Program-made: the position numbers and the translations under genes
Source: Myxococcales bacterium
Lineage (GTDB): Bacteria; Myxococcota; Bradymonadia; UBA7976; UBA1532
Assembly: GCA_020633515.1 (NCBI GenBank)
Contig: JACKDM010000033.1
Span: forward strand, 1-52,641
Reading direction: 5' to 3'
Length of the DNA stretch: 52,641 bases
The notes under the pieces: generated by a model
Seen by the model: only the letters and a program-made list of their open reading frames with translations
What the model was told of the DNA's origin: nothing
Databases searched by the model: none
In this document: piece after piece, positions 31,448-39,720 of the stretch
Position numbering within the stretch: position 1 is the stretch's first letter
Layout: every line of letters begins with the position of its first letter

Positions 31448-32274
31448 CCGCGCCCGCCTCGCTCGACGACAAGCTCGCCCACCTCCGCGCGCTCCTGCGC
31501 GGCCTCGAACGCGTCGTCGTCGCCTACTCCGGCGGCGTCGACAGCGCGTTCCTGCTCCGCGTCGCCGTCGACACCCTCGGCGACCGCGCCACCGCGCTCA
31601 CCGCCATCTCCGACAGCTACCCCGAGGGCGAGCTCGTCGAAGCCCGCGCGCTCGCCGCCGCGATGGGCGCGCGCCTCATCGAGGTCGAGACCCGCGAGAT
31701 CGACCGCCCCGGCTACCGCGCCAACGCCGGCGACCGCTGCTACCACTGCAAGACCGAGCTCTTCGAAGTCGCCGCGCTCGAATCCGCCGCCCGCGACCTC
31801 GGCGTGCTCTGCTACGGCGCCATCCCCGACGACCTCGGCGACCACCGCCCCGGCATGAAGGCCGCCGCCGAGCGCGCCGTGCGCGCCCCGCTCATCGAAG
31901 CCGGGCTCGGCAAGGCCGACATCCGCGCCCTCTCCCGCCGCCTCGGCCTCCCCACCTGGGACAAGCCCGCCTCCGCCTGCCTGTCGAGCCGCTTCCCCTA
32001 CGGCACCGAGATCACCCCCGAGAAGCTCCGCCAGGTCGGCCGCTGCGAAGCCCGACTGCACGCCCTCGGCTTCCGCCAGCTCCGCGCCCGCTACCACGGC
32101 GACCTCGTCCGCGTCGAGCTCGCCCCCGACGAGATGCCCCGCCTCTTCGCCGATCCCGCGCTCCGCGACGCCGTCGTCGCCGAGTGCAAGGCCGCCGGAT
32201 TCCGCTTCGTATCGCTCGACTTGCAGGGCTACCGCACCGGCAGCGCCAACGAGGCGCTCGTGCAGATCGGGTAG
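31444..32274 (+). CDS. larE: ATP-dependent sulfur transferase LarE
   Basis: A 276-aa PP-loop enzyme that adds sulfur to pyridinium bis-carboxylate mononucleotide for the nickel-pincer cofactor of lactate racemase and related enzymes. The PP-loop is AYSGGVDSAF (residues 27-36). SACLSSRFPYGTEI holds Cys179, the position of the sulfur-donating cysteine. A second pair, C99-x-x-C102 (RCYHCKTELF), is also present. LarE enzymes with three cysteines can bind a [4Fe-4S] cluster and recycle sulfur from an external source, whereas single-cysteine forms are sacrificed; this protein fits the three-cysteine form. LarB, LarC and a pincer-dependent racemase are not in the window. The ATG overlaps the JAMM stop. 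Confidence 0.93.
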   Translation: MTAPASLDDKLAHLRALLRGLERVVVAYSGGVDSAFLLRVAVDTLGDRATALTAISDSYPEGELVEARALAAAMGARLIEVETREIDRPGYRANAGDRCYHCKTELFEVAALESAARDLGVLCYGAIPDDLGDHRPGMKAAAERAVRAPLIEAGLGKADIRALSRRLGLPTWDKPASACLSSRFPYGTEITPEKLRQVGRCEARLHALGFRQLRARYHGDLVRVELAPDEMPRLFADPALRDAVVAECKAAGFRFVSLDLQGYRTGSANEALVQIG

Positions 32275-32278
32275 TCGC

Positions 32279-33577
32279 TCAGTAGAAGACGTGCCGGAGG
32301 GTGAGCGCCGTGTGCCAGATGTGCCCGCCCGCGGTGTAGTCGCCCACCGCGTCGCTCGGATCGGCCTTCACCATCGCCCGATCGGCCAGCACGAGCACCT
32401 GCCCGCTCGCCTCGATCGACAGCGGCGCCTGCTCGGTCGCGAGCGGGTTTCGCACCGACCAGCCGAAGCCGAGCGAGAGCTGATGCGCGGCGGCGTCGAC
32501 GTGGTTGTACGGCCCCGTCTGTGCCGGCAGCGGCGTCGGCCGGTAGCCATAACCCCCGCGCAGGCTCCACGCCTCGTCGAGCCGCCACTCCGCGCCGACG
32601 CGCGGGCTCAGCGTATCGACCGCGCCGAGCCTCACCGGATCGGAGTCGACCGTCAGCGCCCCGAACCCGAGCGGCTCCCCATCGAGGGTCAACCCCAGCG
32701 ACGAGGCCGGATCGGGCGCCGCGCCCCACTGCGCCCACACCAGATCGGCCGTCAGCGTCCAGTCATCGCTCGGATCCCACGCCGCGCCCCAGGTGAACTG
32801 CCGCGGCGTGTACAGCGACGTCCCCGCGATGTCGACCGCCAGCGCGCCCGCGCCGCTGATGATCGCCTCGATCCGCAGCGTGTAGTCGAGCGCGAGCGCG
32901 TCGCGGAACGAGAACCCGAACCGCAGCGCCTCCGTCGGCTTCCAGTGCAGCCCCGCCGTCAGCGCCCCCGTCGGCCGCACCGCCACCTGCAACGACTTGC
33001 GCACGAAGCGCCGCGTCAACAGGTCGAGCTCCACCGTCGCGTGCCCGTCGAGCGCGCCGAGGAACTGCGCCCCGAGCCCCACCGACACCGTCTCGTGCAG
33101 CTCCACCGCGATCCCCAGCGCCAGCACCAGCTTGCTCGTCAGCGCCTCGTACCGATAGAAGTGCGGCCGCACCGGATCGACCCCATCGACCCGCGTCACC
33201 TCCAGCGTCGGCACGTAGATCCCCGCCCCGAGCGCGACCCGATCGTCGATCAGCCCCCCGAGCGGCACCACCAGCCCCAGGTGCGCGCCCACGTTCGGCC
33301 CCGGCAGCTCATCGCTCGGCGCGTCGGGATCATCCGGCCGCGCCCGCTCGAACCACAGCTCCGGCAGCACCACGTCGAGCCCCGTCGCCACCTCCGGATC
33401 GGGCGCCCCCGCCAGCGCCGCCGGGTTGTAGTACACCGCCGAGAAGTCCTGCCCCGCCGCCGCGTGCGCGTTGCCCATCGCCGTCGCCCGCGCGCCGAAG
33501 CCGTAGGTGTCCCACACGCTCGCCGCCGCCGGCCCTGCCCACAGCAGCGCCGCCGAGAACGCCGCCGCCCGCCGCAT
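32279..33577 (-). CDS. FadL/OMPP1/TodX-family outer-membrane transporter
   Basis: A 432-aa outer-membrane barrel for uptake of hydrophobic molecules such as long-chain fatty acids. The signal peptide is followed by the hallmark N-terminal hatch segment (GFGARATAMGNAHAAAGQD, then YYNPAAL). Many amphipathic strands follow, with FadL features such as a helix-strand region near VGVHL-type sequences, TPRQFTWGAAWDPSDDWT, LSPRVGAEWRLDEAW and YGYRPTPLP, and the protein ends ALTLRHVFY with an aromatic terminal residue. Its ATG overlaps the nadC stop by one base (TGATG). Convergent with larE with four bases between the stops. Confidence 0.92.
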   Translation of the reverse strand: MRRAAAFSAALLWAGPAAASVWDTYGFGARATAMGNAHAAAGQDFSAVYYNPAALAGAPDPEVATGLDVVLPELWFERARPDDPDAPSDELPGPNVGAHLGLVVPLGGLIDDRVALGAGIYVPTLEVTRVDGVDPVRPHFYRYEALTSKLVLALGIAVELHETVSVGLGAQFLGALDGHATVELDLLTRRFVRKSLQVAVRPTGALTAGLHWKPTEALRFGFSFRDALALDYTLRIEAIISGAGALAVDIAGTSLYTPRQFTWGAAWDPSDDWTLTADLVWAQWGAAPDPASSLGLTLDGEPLGFGALTVDSDPVRLGAVDTLSPRVGAEWRLDEAWSLRGGYGYRPTPLPAQTGPYNHVDAAAHQLSLGFGWSVRNPLATEQAPLSIEASGQVLVLADRAMVKADPSDAVGDYTAGGHIWHTALTLRHVFY

Positions 33578-34458
33578 CAGCGCGCCGACTCCGCCGCCGT
33601 CGCGATCTCCGCCGCGATGTCCACCGCCGTCGCCGAGTGCGTCAGCGCCCCGACCGCGATCAGATCCACGCCCGCCTCGGCGAACGCCCGGATCGTCGTC
33701 AGATCGATCCCGCCGCTCGCCTCGATCAGCGCCCGCCCGCCGGCCGCCCGCGCCCGCTTCACCGCGTCCTCGACCTGCGCCGGGGTGAAGTTGTCGAGCA
33801 GCACCACATCGGCGCCCGCCGCGAGCGCCGCGTCGAGGCCGGCGAGATCCTCCACCTCGACCTCGATCCGCAGCACATGCGGCGCCTGCCGCCGCGCCGC
33901 CTCGATCGCCGCCGCGACCCCGCCCGCCGCCGCGAGGTGGTTGTCCTTGACGAGCACCCCGCCATCGAGCGCGAAGCGGTGGTTGTGCGCGCCGCCGACC
34001 CGGGTCGCGTACTTGTCGAGCAGCCGCCAGCCCGGCACCGTCTTGCGGGTGTCGACCAGCCGCGCCGACGTGCCCGCGATCGCGTCGACGTAGCGCCGGG
34101 TCAGCGTCGCGACCCCGCTCATGCGCTGCACGAAGTTGAGCGTCGTGCGCTCGAGCGCGAGCAGCGTGCGCAGCCGCCCCCGCAGCCGCGCGATCACCTC
34201 GCCCCGCTCCACCCGCGCCCCATCAACCGCCACCCACTCCACCGCCGGCGCCCCCGGTCCGAAGCGCCACAGCAGCCGATCGACCACCGGCGCGCCGCAG
34301 AACACCAGCGGCCCGCGGGCTTCGAGCACCATCTCGGCGGTCGCATCGCGGGGGATCAGGGCGCCGGTCGGATCCCCGCAGCCGAGGTCTTCGGCGAGCG
34401 CGAGGTCGATCAGGGCGTCGAGGTGGGGGGTCGGGATCAGCTCGGGCAGGTCGCTCAT
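33577..34458 (-). CDS. nadC: Nicotinate-nucleotide pyrophosphorylase (carboxylating)
   Basis: A 293-aa cytoplasmic enzyme that makes nicotinate mononucleotide from quinolinate and PRPP in de novo NAD synthesis. Motifs in order: LAEDLGCGDPTGALI, the type II PRTase region with TTLNFVQRMSGVATLTRRY, DTRKTVPGWRLLDKYA, GGAHNHRFAL, VKDNHL, EVEVEDLAG, VVLLDNF and ALIEASGGI. All substrate-binding basic residues appear present and length is normal. It lies 18 bases downstream of the degenerate FHA gene and may be the first housekeeping gene at the edge of the accessory cluster; nadA and nadB are not nearby. Confidence 0.96.
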   Translation of the reverse strand: MSDLPELIPTPHLDALIDLALAEDLGCGDPTGALIPRDATAEMVLEARGPLVFCGAPVVDRLLWRFGPGAPAVEWVAVDGARVERGEVIARLRGRLRTLLALERTTLNFVQRMSGVATLTRRYVDAIAGTSARLVDTRKTVPGWRLLDKYATRVGGAHNHRFALDGGVLVKDNHLAAAGGVAAAIEAARRQAPHVLRIEVEVEDLAGLDAALAAGADVVLLDNFTPAQVEDAVKRARAAGGRALIEASGGIDLTTIRAFAEAGVDLIAVGALTHSATAVDIAAEIATAAESAR

Positions 34459-34476
34459 GGCGGCGATGCTCGCACG

Positions 34477-35406
34477 TCACCCCCCGTCGGGCAATGCCGG
34501 CGCGCCGTCGGCCGCCGCCCGCCCGAGCAGCCGGACGTCGAGCCCGTCGGGCCACAGCCGCAGCGCCTCGCCGCGCACCTCGAACAGCCGCGCCGCGTCG
34601 ATCACCCCCTGCGCCGCGAGCTGGCGCACCGCGCGCTCGACCATCACCGCCACCCGCGCCGCCCCGCCCGCGCCGAGCACCGTCGCCGCCGGCCGCCACC
34701 CCTGCGCCTCGACCGGCCGCCCCGCGTCCGCCCGCCGCGCCTGCGCCAGCGCCCATAACAGCGCGTGATGCGCCCGCGCCGGCAGCGACGCCCACCGCGC
34801 CCCCGTCCGCAGCACCGCGTCGAACCCGGCAGCGCCCCGCACCAGGTCGAGCCGGCAGGCCACGAGGCGCGTGAGCCAGCGCGAGCTCTCGCTCGCCGTC
34901 GGCGGCAGCCCGATCTGCCACCGCCGCCCCGCGACCAGACACGGCTCACCGTCACCGACCGCCACCGCCGCGCCCGCGCCGAACGCCGCCGGACGCATCA
35001 CCCAGCCGCTCCGCTCGCGCAGCACCATCCGCGTCGGCGCGTGCTCCTCCGGCAGCGCGAGCACCCCATCGACACCCAGCGCCACAAGCCCCTCGACCGC
35101 GCGCGCGAAGACCGGCGGCGGTGAGTCATCGACGACCTCGAGCTCGCAGTCACCGATCCACACCCGCGCGCCCCGCCCGACCGTGCCCGGCGCCCCCGGC
35201 GCGATCGACCGCCCATCGACGACCACCCCGCCGCCGAGGTCGTGGAGCTGCCACACCCGCCGCCGCCCGCACCACGCCAGCGCCGCGTGATGGGTCGCGA
35301 TCGCATGCCATCCCAGCGCCATCTCACCGTCGTGCCCCAGACCGATCACCGTGTCGAGCTGCCATTCGAACAGACAGTGATCATGACACCGCCTCAAGAC
35401 TGCCAT
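34477..35406 (-). CDS. Degenerate FHA-domain protein with winged-helix-like C-terminus
   Basis: A 309-aa protein that resembles its neighbour at 36158-37156. The N-terminal 90 residues follow the FHA pattern but with altered key residues: ATHHAAL where SRxHA is expected and HDLGGGVVVDG for DLGSxNGT, so phosphothreonine binding may be lost. The middle repeats the paralogue's unit (GVLALPEEHAPTRMVLRERSGWV). The C-terminus (LPARAHHALLWALAQARR, ERAVRQLAAQGVIDAARLFEVRGEALRLW split here by description) is like an OmpR-type winged helix. It is probably a regulatory partner or decayed duplicate of the intact FHA regulator. Weak ribosome-binding site at the ATG; last of the cluster genes before nadC. 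Confidence 0.72.
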   Translation of the reverse strand: MAVLRRCHDHCLFEWQLDTVIGLGHDGEMALGWHAIATHHAALAWCGRRRVWQLHDLGGGVVVDGRSIAPGAPGTVGRGARVWIGDCELEVVDDSPPPVFARAVEGLVALGVDGVLALPEEHAPTRMVLRERSGWVMRPAAFGAGAAVAVGDGEPCLVAGRRWQIGLPPTASESSRWLTRLVACRLDLVRGAAGFDAVLRTGARWASLPARAHHALLWALAQARRADAGRPVEAQGWRPAATVLGAGGAARVAVMVERAVRQLAAQGVIDAARLFEVRGEALRLWPDGLDVRLLGRAAADGAPALPDGG

Positions 35407-35524
35407 CGCACCCGATCTTTCGCTGTCCGCAGCCGCGACGCACCCGGTAAGGCACCGTCAGGAGACAAGCCGGTCACCGAGATCGCGTCCGAATGGCCGA
35501 CCTGTCCCCTGTCGGCGCCTGAAG

Positions 35525-36010
35525 TCATGCGCTCAGCGTCCACGCCCCGCACGAGGCACCCAGCCGGATCGGCGCCTGGATCAGCGTGCGATCGAAGCCC
35601 GTCAGCGCCGGCAGCCGCGCGATCGGACGAAACACCAACGGCGCCGGCGCGAGCGCGTGGAAGCCACCGCGGTCACCCTCGAGCCACCGCAGGGTGCCGC
35701 CGTCGACGCCGAGGATCGCGAGCGTTTGCGGCTCGTCGCGCCGCTGCACCTCATACAGCCGCCCCGGCAGCGACGGCGCCTGTCCCACCGCGAGCGCGAG
35801 CGCCACCGTCGGGTGCGCGTAGCTGTCGCTCAGCGCCGGATCGGCCGGAAGGCCCACCGGGCGCGGCGTCATGAAGACCGGCGCCGCGGGCCAGGGCTGA
35901 CCGAACCACTCCCATCGCTGAACGAGGCGCCCGCCCACGCTCTCGATCGAGAAACACCCGAGCGGGATGTGATGCACGTCGTGCAGGATGGCATGGCAGG
36001 GATGGTTCAT
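35525..36010 (-). CDS. Unknown 161-aa protein of the accessory cluster
   Basis: I do not recognise this protein. It begins MNHPCHAILHDVHHIPLG and appears beta-rich and soluble, with no signal peptide or transmembrane helix. Histidines and a few cysteines cluster at the start (HPCH, HDVHH, LGCF), possibly a metal site. Other segments are WEWFGQPWPAAPVFMTPRP, LAVGQAPSLPGRLYEV and LIQAPIRLGASCGAWTLS. The ATG at 36010 is preceded by AGGAG nine bases upstream. It lies between the two FHA genes on the same strand with 118- and 147-base gaps. Its conserved position should be checked in other genomes. Confidence 0.65.
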   Translation of the reverse strand: MNHPCHAILHDVHHIPLGCFSIESVGGRLVQRWEWFGQPWPAAPVFMTPRPVGLPADPALSDSYAHPTVALALAVGQAPSLPGRLYEVQRRDEPQTLAILGVDGGTLRWLEGDRGGFHALAPAPLVFRPIARLPALTGFDRTLIQAPIRLGASCGAWTLSA

Positions 36011-36157
36011 GACTCGTCTCTCCTCGACGCGGCGACGCCGCACGGGCACCGGGGAAGGGGAAGGCGGCCGGCTCGCCGCCATCGATCGCATCGTCGCCCC
36101 CCGGTGACTTCGCTTCTTTGTGCCTTCACCCTACCGTGTCTGCCCGAGCGCTGGGAA

Positions 36158-37156
36158 TTACTCGCGCATGACATCCGCCGAGCCGCGGTCTTCGCGCCCG
36201 AGGTCGCGGATCGACACATCGGCCACCGCGAGCCGGAGCATGCCCTCGCGCCGCTCGATCACCGCGTCGGCGTCGGCGAGCTTGCGCCCCTTGAGCTGGT
36301 TGCGCAGCCGATGGGTCAAGACACTGATGTAACCGACCCCCGACTCTCGCAGCGCCATCTGACCGAGGAGCACCTCGGGGTCGCGCCAGCCCCGCTCGGA
36401 CGCGGGCAGCGCGGCGTCCTCGTGCCGGGCGCGCGCGAGCAGCCAGACGAGCTCGTGGTGACGGCGCGAGGGCAGCGTGATCGTCCCGTCGGCGCCCTTG
36501 AGCACCAGCCGGACGTCGTCACCGGTCGGCGAGACGATGATCTCATAGGCGATCCGCAGCGCGCTGTGGGTCTGCCGCGCGGTCTGGATCGACGAGATCG
36601 GCCGCCACAGGCGCCAGCTCCGCCCGCCGGCCTGCACGACCGCGGGCTCGTCGGCGGCGGCCTTGGCATCGTCCATGCCATCACCCGCGGCGAGCGCCGC
36701 CGCCTCCTCGGGGCGCCGGCAGACCCAGCCCGCGCCGGTCTGCACCAGCATCAGCTCGGGTCGCTGCTCGTCGGGCAGCAACAGCACGCCATCGGAGGCG
36801 AGGCGCAGCTCCCCGGTCGACAGACACAGCGCGCTCGCCGGCGGCCCCTCGGCGTCGAGCACGGTGAAGCCATGGCCGGCGAAGAAGACGCCCATGCCCG
36901 CCGCGAGCCGCGCCGGCCGCCCGGGGGTGACCTTCTGCTCGGTGCGGCTCCCGCCACCGACCGTCAGCCGGGTGCCGTTCTGACTGCCGAGGTCGTGCAC
37001 CAGCCAGCACCCCTGCCCCGGGTGCCACGCGATCACCGCGTGCAGCGACGAGACCTCGCGGTCGTCGATGTCGAGCCCGGTGATCAAACCGCGGCCGACG
37101 AAGGTGTTGCCATGGCACTCGATCGTGCGATCGCCATCGAGGGATTCGAGCAGCAT
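36158..37156 (-). CDS. FHA-domain protein with winged-helix-like C-terminus
   Basis: A 332-aa protein. Residues about 10-95 form an FHA domain with FVGRGLITGLDIDD, SSLHAVI and HDLGSQNGTRL (near 55-63), the phosphothreonine-binding loops. A middle region contains a second beta unit (GVLLLPDEQRPELMLVQTG). Residues about 225-315 look like an OmpR-type winged helix (LPSRRHHELVWLLARAR, ISVLTHRLRNQLKG, VIERREGMLRLAV). It could therefore be a transcription factor that reads phosphothreonine marks. GGAGG lies four bases before the ATG, and the start is only 8 bases after the stop of the kinase-FGE gene, so the two are co-transcribed; the kinase is the obvious partner (inference). Confidence 0.82.
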   Translation of the reverse strand: MLLESLDGDRTIECHGNTFVGRGLITGLDIDDREVSSLHAVIAWHPGQGCWLVHDLGSQNGTRLTVGGGSRTEQKVTPGRPARLAAGMGVFFAGHGFTVLDAEGPPASALCLSTGELRLASDGVLLLPDEQRPELMLVQTGAGWVCRRPEEAAALAAGDGMDDAKAAADEPAVVQAGGRSWRLWRPISSIQTARQTHSALRIAYEIIVSPTGDDVRLVLKGADGTITLPSRRHHELVWLLARARHEDAALPASERGWRDPEVLLGQMALRESGVGYISVLTHRLRNQLKGRKLADADAVIERREGMLRLAVADVSIRDLGREDRGSADVMRE

Positions 37157-37164
37157 GGGGCCTC

Positions 37165-39720
37165 CTATTCGACCGGGACGATAGCACGCACGAGGCGGAT
37201 GCCGAGCAGGTGATTGCGTCGGTGAGGCGGGTCGGAGAAGCGGGTCGCGGCCGAGATCGTGCGCGCCGGCAGGCAGAAGGCGCCGCCGCGTCCGATGATC
37301 AGCTCACCCTCGGCCGGCGCCACGACGCCGATCCGACTGCCATCGGTCGGGCCGTCGGGCGTCCAGGCGTCGAGACACCACGTCATGCGATTGCCGACCA
37401 GCCAGCGGATGCCATAGATGCTCACATCGACCGTCGGCGCCCCGACATCCACCGGACGAGCCGTCTCGGCGGTGGAGTTGATCACCCGCGTCCACGGCGC
37501 CTCCATGTGATCCCCCCACGGCAACCGACGGCCGTCGGCGCCCCGGGTGGCCTTCTCGTACTCCCACTCCGAGGGCAGGCGATAGGGCAGGCCCGTCACT
37601 TCGGCGTACCACCGCGCATAGGCCCGCGCCGACCACCAGTCGACGTAACACACCGGCTGCTCGGCGAGCTCGGGGTCGACCCGCACGATGCCATCGCGGA
37701 TCGTGACGCCGATCGATGGCTTCTCGAGCTGCCCCTCCGGCGTCGCCGGGCGCGGCAGATGGCGCGCGACGTCGGGGCTGTCGGCGGCGAGGAGCGCCGC
37801 GATGAACTCGGCGTACTCGGCGAAGGTCACCGGGTGGATCCGCATCACGAAGCCATCCACCCACACCCGCGCGCGGGTGACCGGATCGAGCGCCTGGGGA
37901 TCACCCCCGATCCACGCCCAGCCGGCCGGGACGTACGCCTCGCCGGCGCCGAGGGAGACGACGGGAGCGAGCGGGATGACGACGCTCTCGGTCTCACCTG
38001 GGGGGATGCCATCCCAATGCTCGGTGCGGTGCGTGCGGATCGAGTGGGCGATGAGACGGCCCGGCGTGAACTCGATGTAGAGCACCCCCGCGCCCTGAGG
38101 GATCGGGACGGCCTCGAGCGGCGTCACGCCGAGCTCCCGGCGCTCCCCCTCGACCCAGCGCCGCTTCTCGACGCGGATCGGCGCGAAGCAGACGCGCCGC
38201 CCGGGCGGATCGGTCCGCAGGGTGAGCCGGGCGTCACCACGCAGGAGGCGCGCGTAACGGTCGGCGGCGCGCTCGATGCGATCCCACGTCTCCGGACGCA
38301 ACCAGATGGGACGTTCGCGGCAGGCCGCGCTGGCTTGCCGGATGTCTTCGCACAACACCCGGAGGCGCTCTTCGTGCAAGCGCACCTCGAGGGGGCGGCC
38401 GATGAGATCGACCTCTTCGAGGCGCTCGGCCTGCTCGTCGGCGAGCATGACATGGCCGACCGGCAGATCGGCGAGGCGCCGCAGGCTGCCCTGCACCCCG
38501 GCGCTCCAGCGGGCCTTGTTCGCCTCGGCGGTGTAGTCGAGCTCGTCGGCCTGCTGCTCGAGGTCCCACGCCTCGGCGCGCTTCTCGGGGTCGTCCCAGG
38601 TGTGGAACCGCGCCTGCTCCGCGCAGGCCCGCGCCCGCAGCGCCCGAGCGCTCGCCCGCAGCGCCTGCGCGCGATGGCGGAGCGCGTCGTTCATCCGCAG
38701 GCGGGTCTCTTCGGTCGCCGCGGCGAGCGCGTCGGCGAACTCGCTGCCATTCGCGAAGCGCTGCGCGGCGTCGACCGCCATCGCCTGCACGCACACCGCC
38801 CACCACTCCGGCACGTCGGTCTCCGCCGGGATGTCCGAGGGGCCGAGGCCACCCACCGGCGGCGGGTCGCCGGTGAGGATGTGGTAGAGGATGGCACCGA
38901 GCGAATAGACATCGGAGCGCGGGCTGCCCGGGTCGCGACCATCGAGGCGCTCGGGCGCGAGGTAGGGCGGCACGCCGACGATGATGCCGGCCGGCAGCGG
39001 CGCGACCGGCGGGGCGTTCGCGCCGAGCTGGAGCGCGAGCCCCCAGTCGATGACCTGCGCGATGCGCCGCAAGCGCCCGCCGGTCTTGTCCCAGGCGGCC
39101 ATCAGGTTGTCGGGCTTGAGGTCGCGGTGCACCACCCCGATCGCGTGCGCGGCCCCGACCCCGCGCCCTGCCTGGATGAGCAGCCGCACCACCTCGTCGG
39201 TCAGGAGCAGGACCGACTGCCGCTCCGGCTGCCCGCGCTCGTTGATCGCCACCATCGGCCACCCGGCCTCGACGCAGCGCGGGTCACGCCCCACCGTCGA
39301 GAGGTTCATCCGGTTGCGGGTCGGGTGCAGCTCGGCGATGAGCTCGGCGAAGGTGCCGCCGTCGATGTAATCCATCACGAGCCAGAGGGTGTGGTCACCG
39401 ATGATGCCGCGGTCCTTGAGCGGCGTGACGTGCTGGTCTCTCAACGCGGTCTCGACCGCGCGGCACCCGAGGAGCTGACGAGCGTGCTCGAGCTCCTCCG
39501 GGGTGACGAGCGGGATCACCTTGACGACCTGCTCGCACTTCAGCGGCTCGTCGACCGCCCGCCAGACCTCGCCGAAGCCGCCGCGCCCGATCGGCTCGAT
39601 GAGCCGGTAGCGGGGATCGCAACGAGGCCGGCCATCGTCGCCGCCGCGCTCCAGCGGACCGCCGGTGCGTGTCGGCGAGCTCATGACACGCACCTCGGGG
39701 GGGAGCGTCGGGGCGTCCAT
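37165..39720 (-). CDS. Ser/Thr protein kinase with C-terminal FGE/SUMF1-like domain (accessory cluster)
   Basis: An 851-aa kinase. Catalytic features: GRGGFGEVWRA, ATP lysine K67 (VVKVI), HRDLKPDN (198-205), DWG in place of DFG (225-227), and APERLDG. An insert of about 40 residues (130-170) splits the C-lobe. The middle is a charged helical region (residues 320-480) with a PEGA-like unit. The C-terminal 240 residues are FGE/SUMF1-like (AYVPAGWAWIGGDP, LPSEWEYEKATRG, LPWGDHM, IGRGGAFCLPART, GIRLVRA). Only one Cys lies after the GRGGAF motif, so oxidase activity is unlikely. The ATG at 39720 overlaps the upstream stop by one base; MSSPTRTG at 39684 is an alternative start. Same architecture as the kinase at 1913-4645. 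Confidence 0.92.
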   Translation of the reverse strand: MDAPTLPPEVRVMSSPTRTGGPLERGGDDGRPRCDPRYRLIEPIGRGGFGEVWRAVDEPLKCEQVVKVIPLVTPEELEHARQLLGCRAVETALRDQHVTPLKDRGIIGDHTLWLVMDYIDGGTFAELIAELHPTRNRMNLSTVGRDPRCVEAGWPMVAINERGQPERQSVLLLTDEVVRLLIQAGRGVGAAHAIGVVHRDLKPDNLMAAWDKTGGRLRRIAQVIDWGLALQLGANAPPVAPLPAGIIVGVPPYLAPERLDGRDPGSPRSDVYSLGAILYHILTGDPPPVGGLGPSDIPAETDVPEWWAVCVQAMAVDAAQRFANGSEFADALAAATEETRLRMNDALRHRAQALRASARALRARACAEQARFHTWDDPEKRAEAWDLEQQADELDYTAEANKARWSAGVQGSLRRLADLPVGHVMLADEQAERLEEVDLIGRPLEVRLHEERLRVLCEDIRQASAACRERPIWLRPETWDRIERAADRYARLLRGDARLTLRTDPPGRRVCFAPIRVEKRRWVEGERRELGVTPLEAVPIPQGAGVLYIEFTPGRLIAHSIRTHRTEHWDGIPPGETESVVIPLAPVVSLGAGEAYVPAGWAWIGGDPQALDPVTRARVWVDGFVMRIHPVTFAEYAEFIAALLAADSPDVARHLPRPATPEGQLEKPSIGVTIRDGIVRVDPELAEQPVCYVDWWSARAYARWYAEVTGLPYRLPSEWEYEKATRGADGRRLPWGDHMEAPWTRVINSTAETARPVDVGAPTVDVSIYGIRWLVGNRMTWCLDAWTPDGPTDGSRIGVVAPAEGELIIGRGGAFCLPARTISAATRFSDPPHRRNHLLGIRLVRAIVPVE

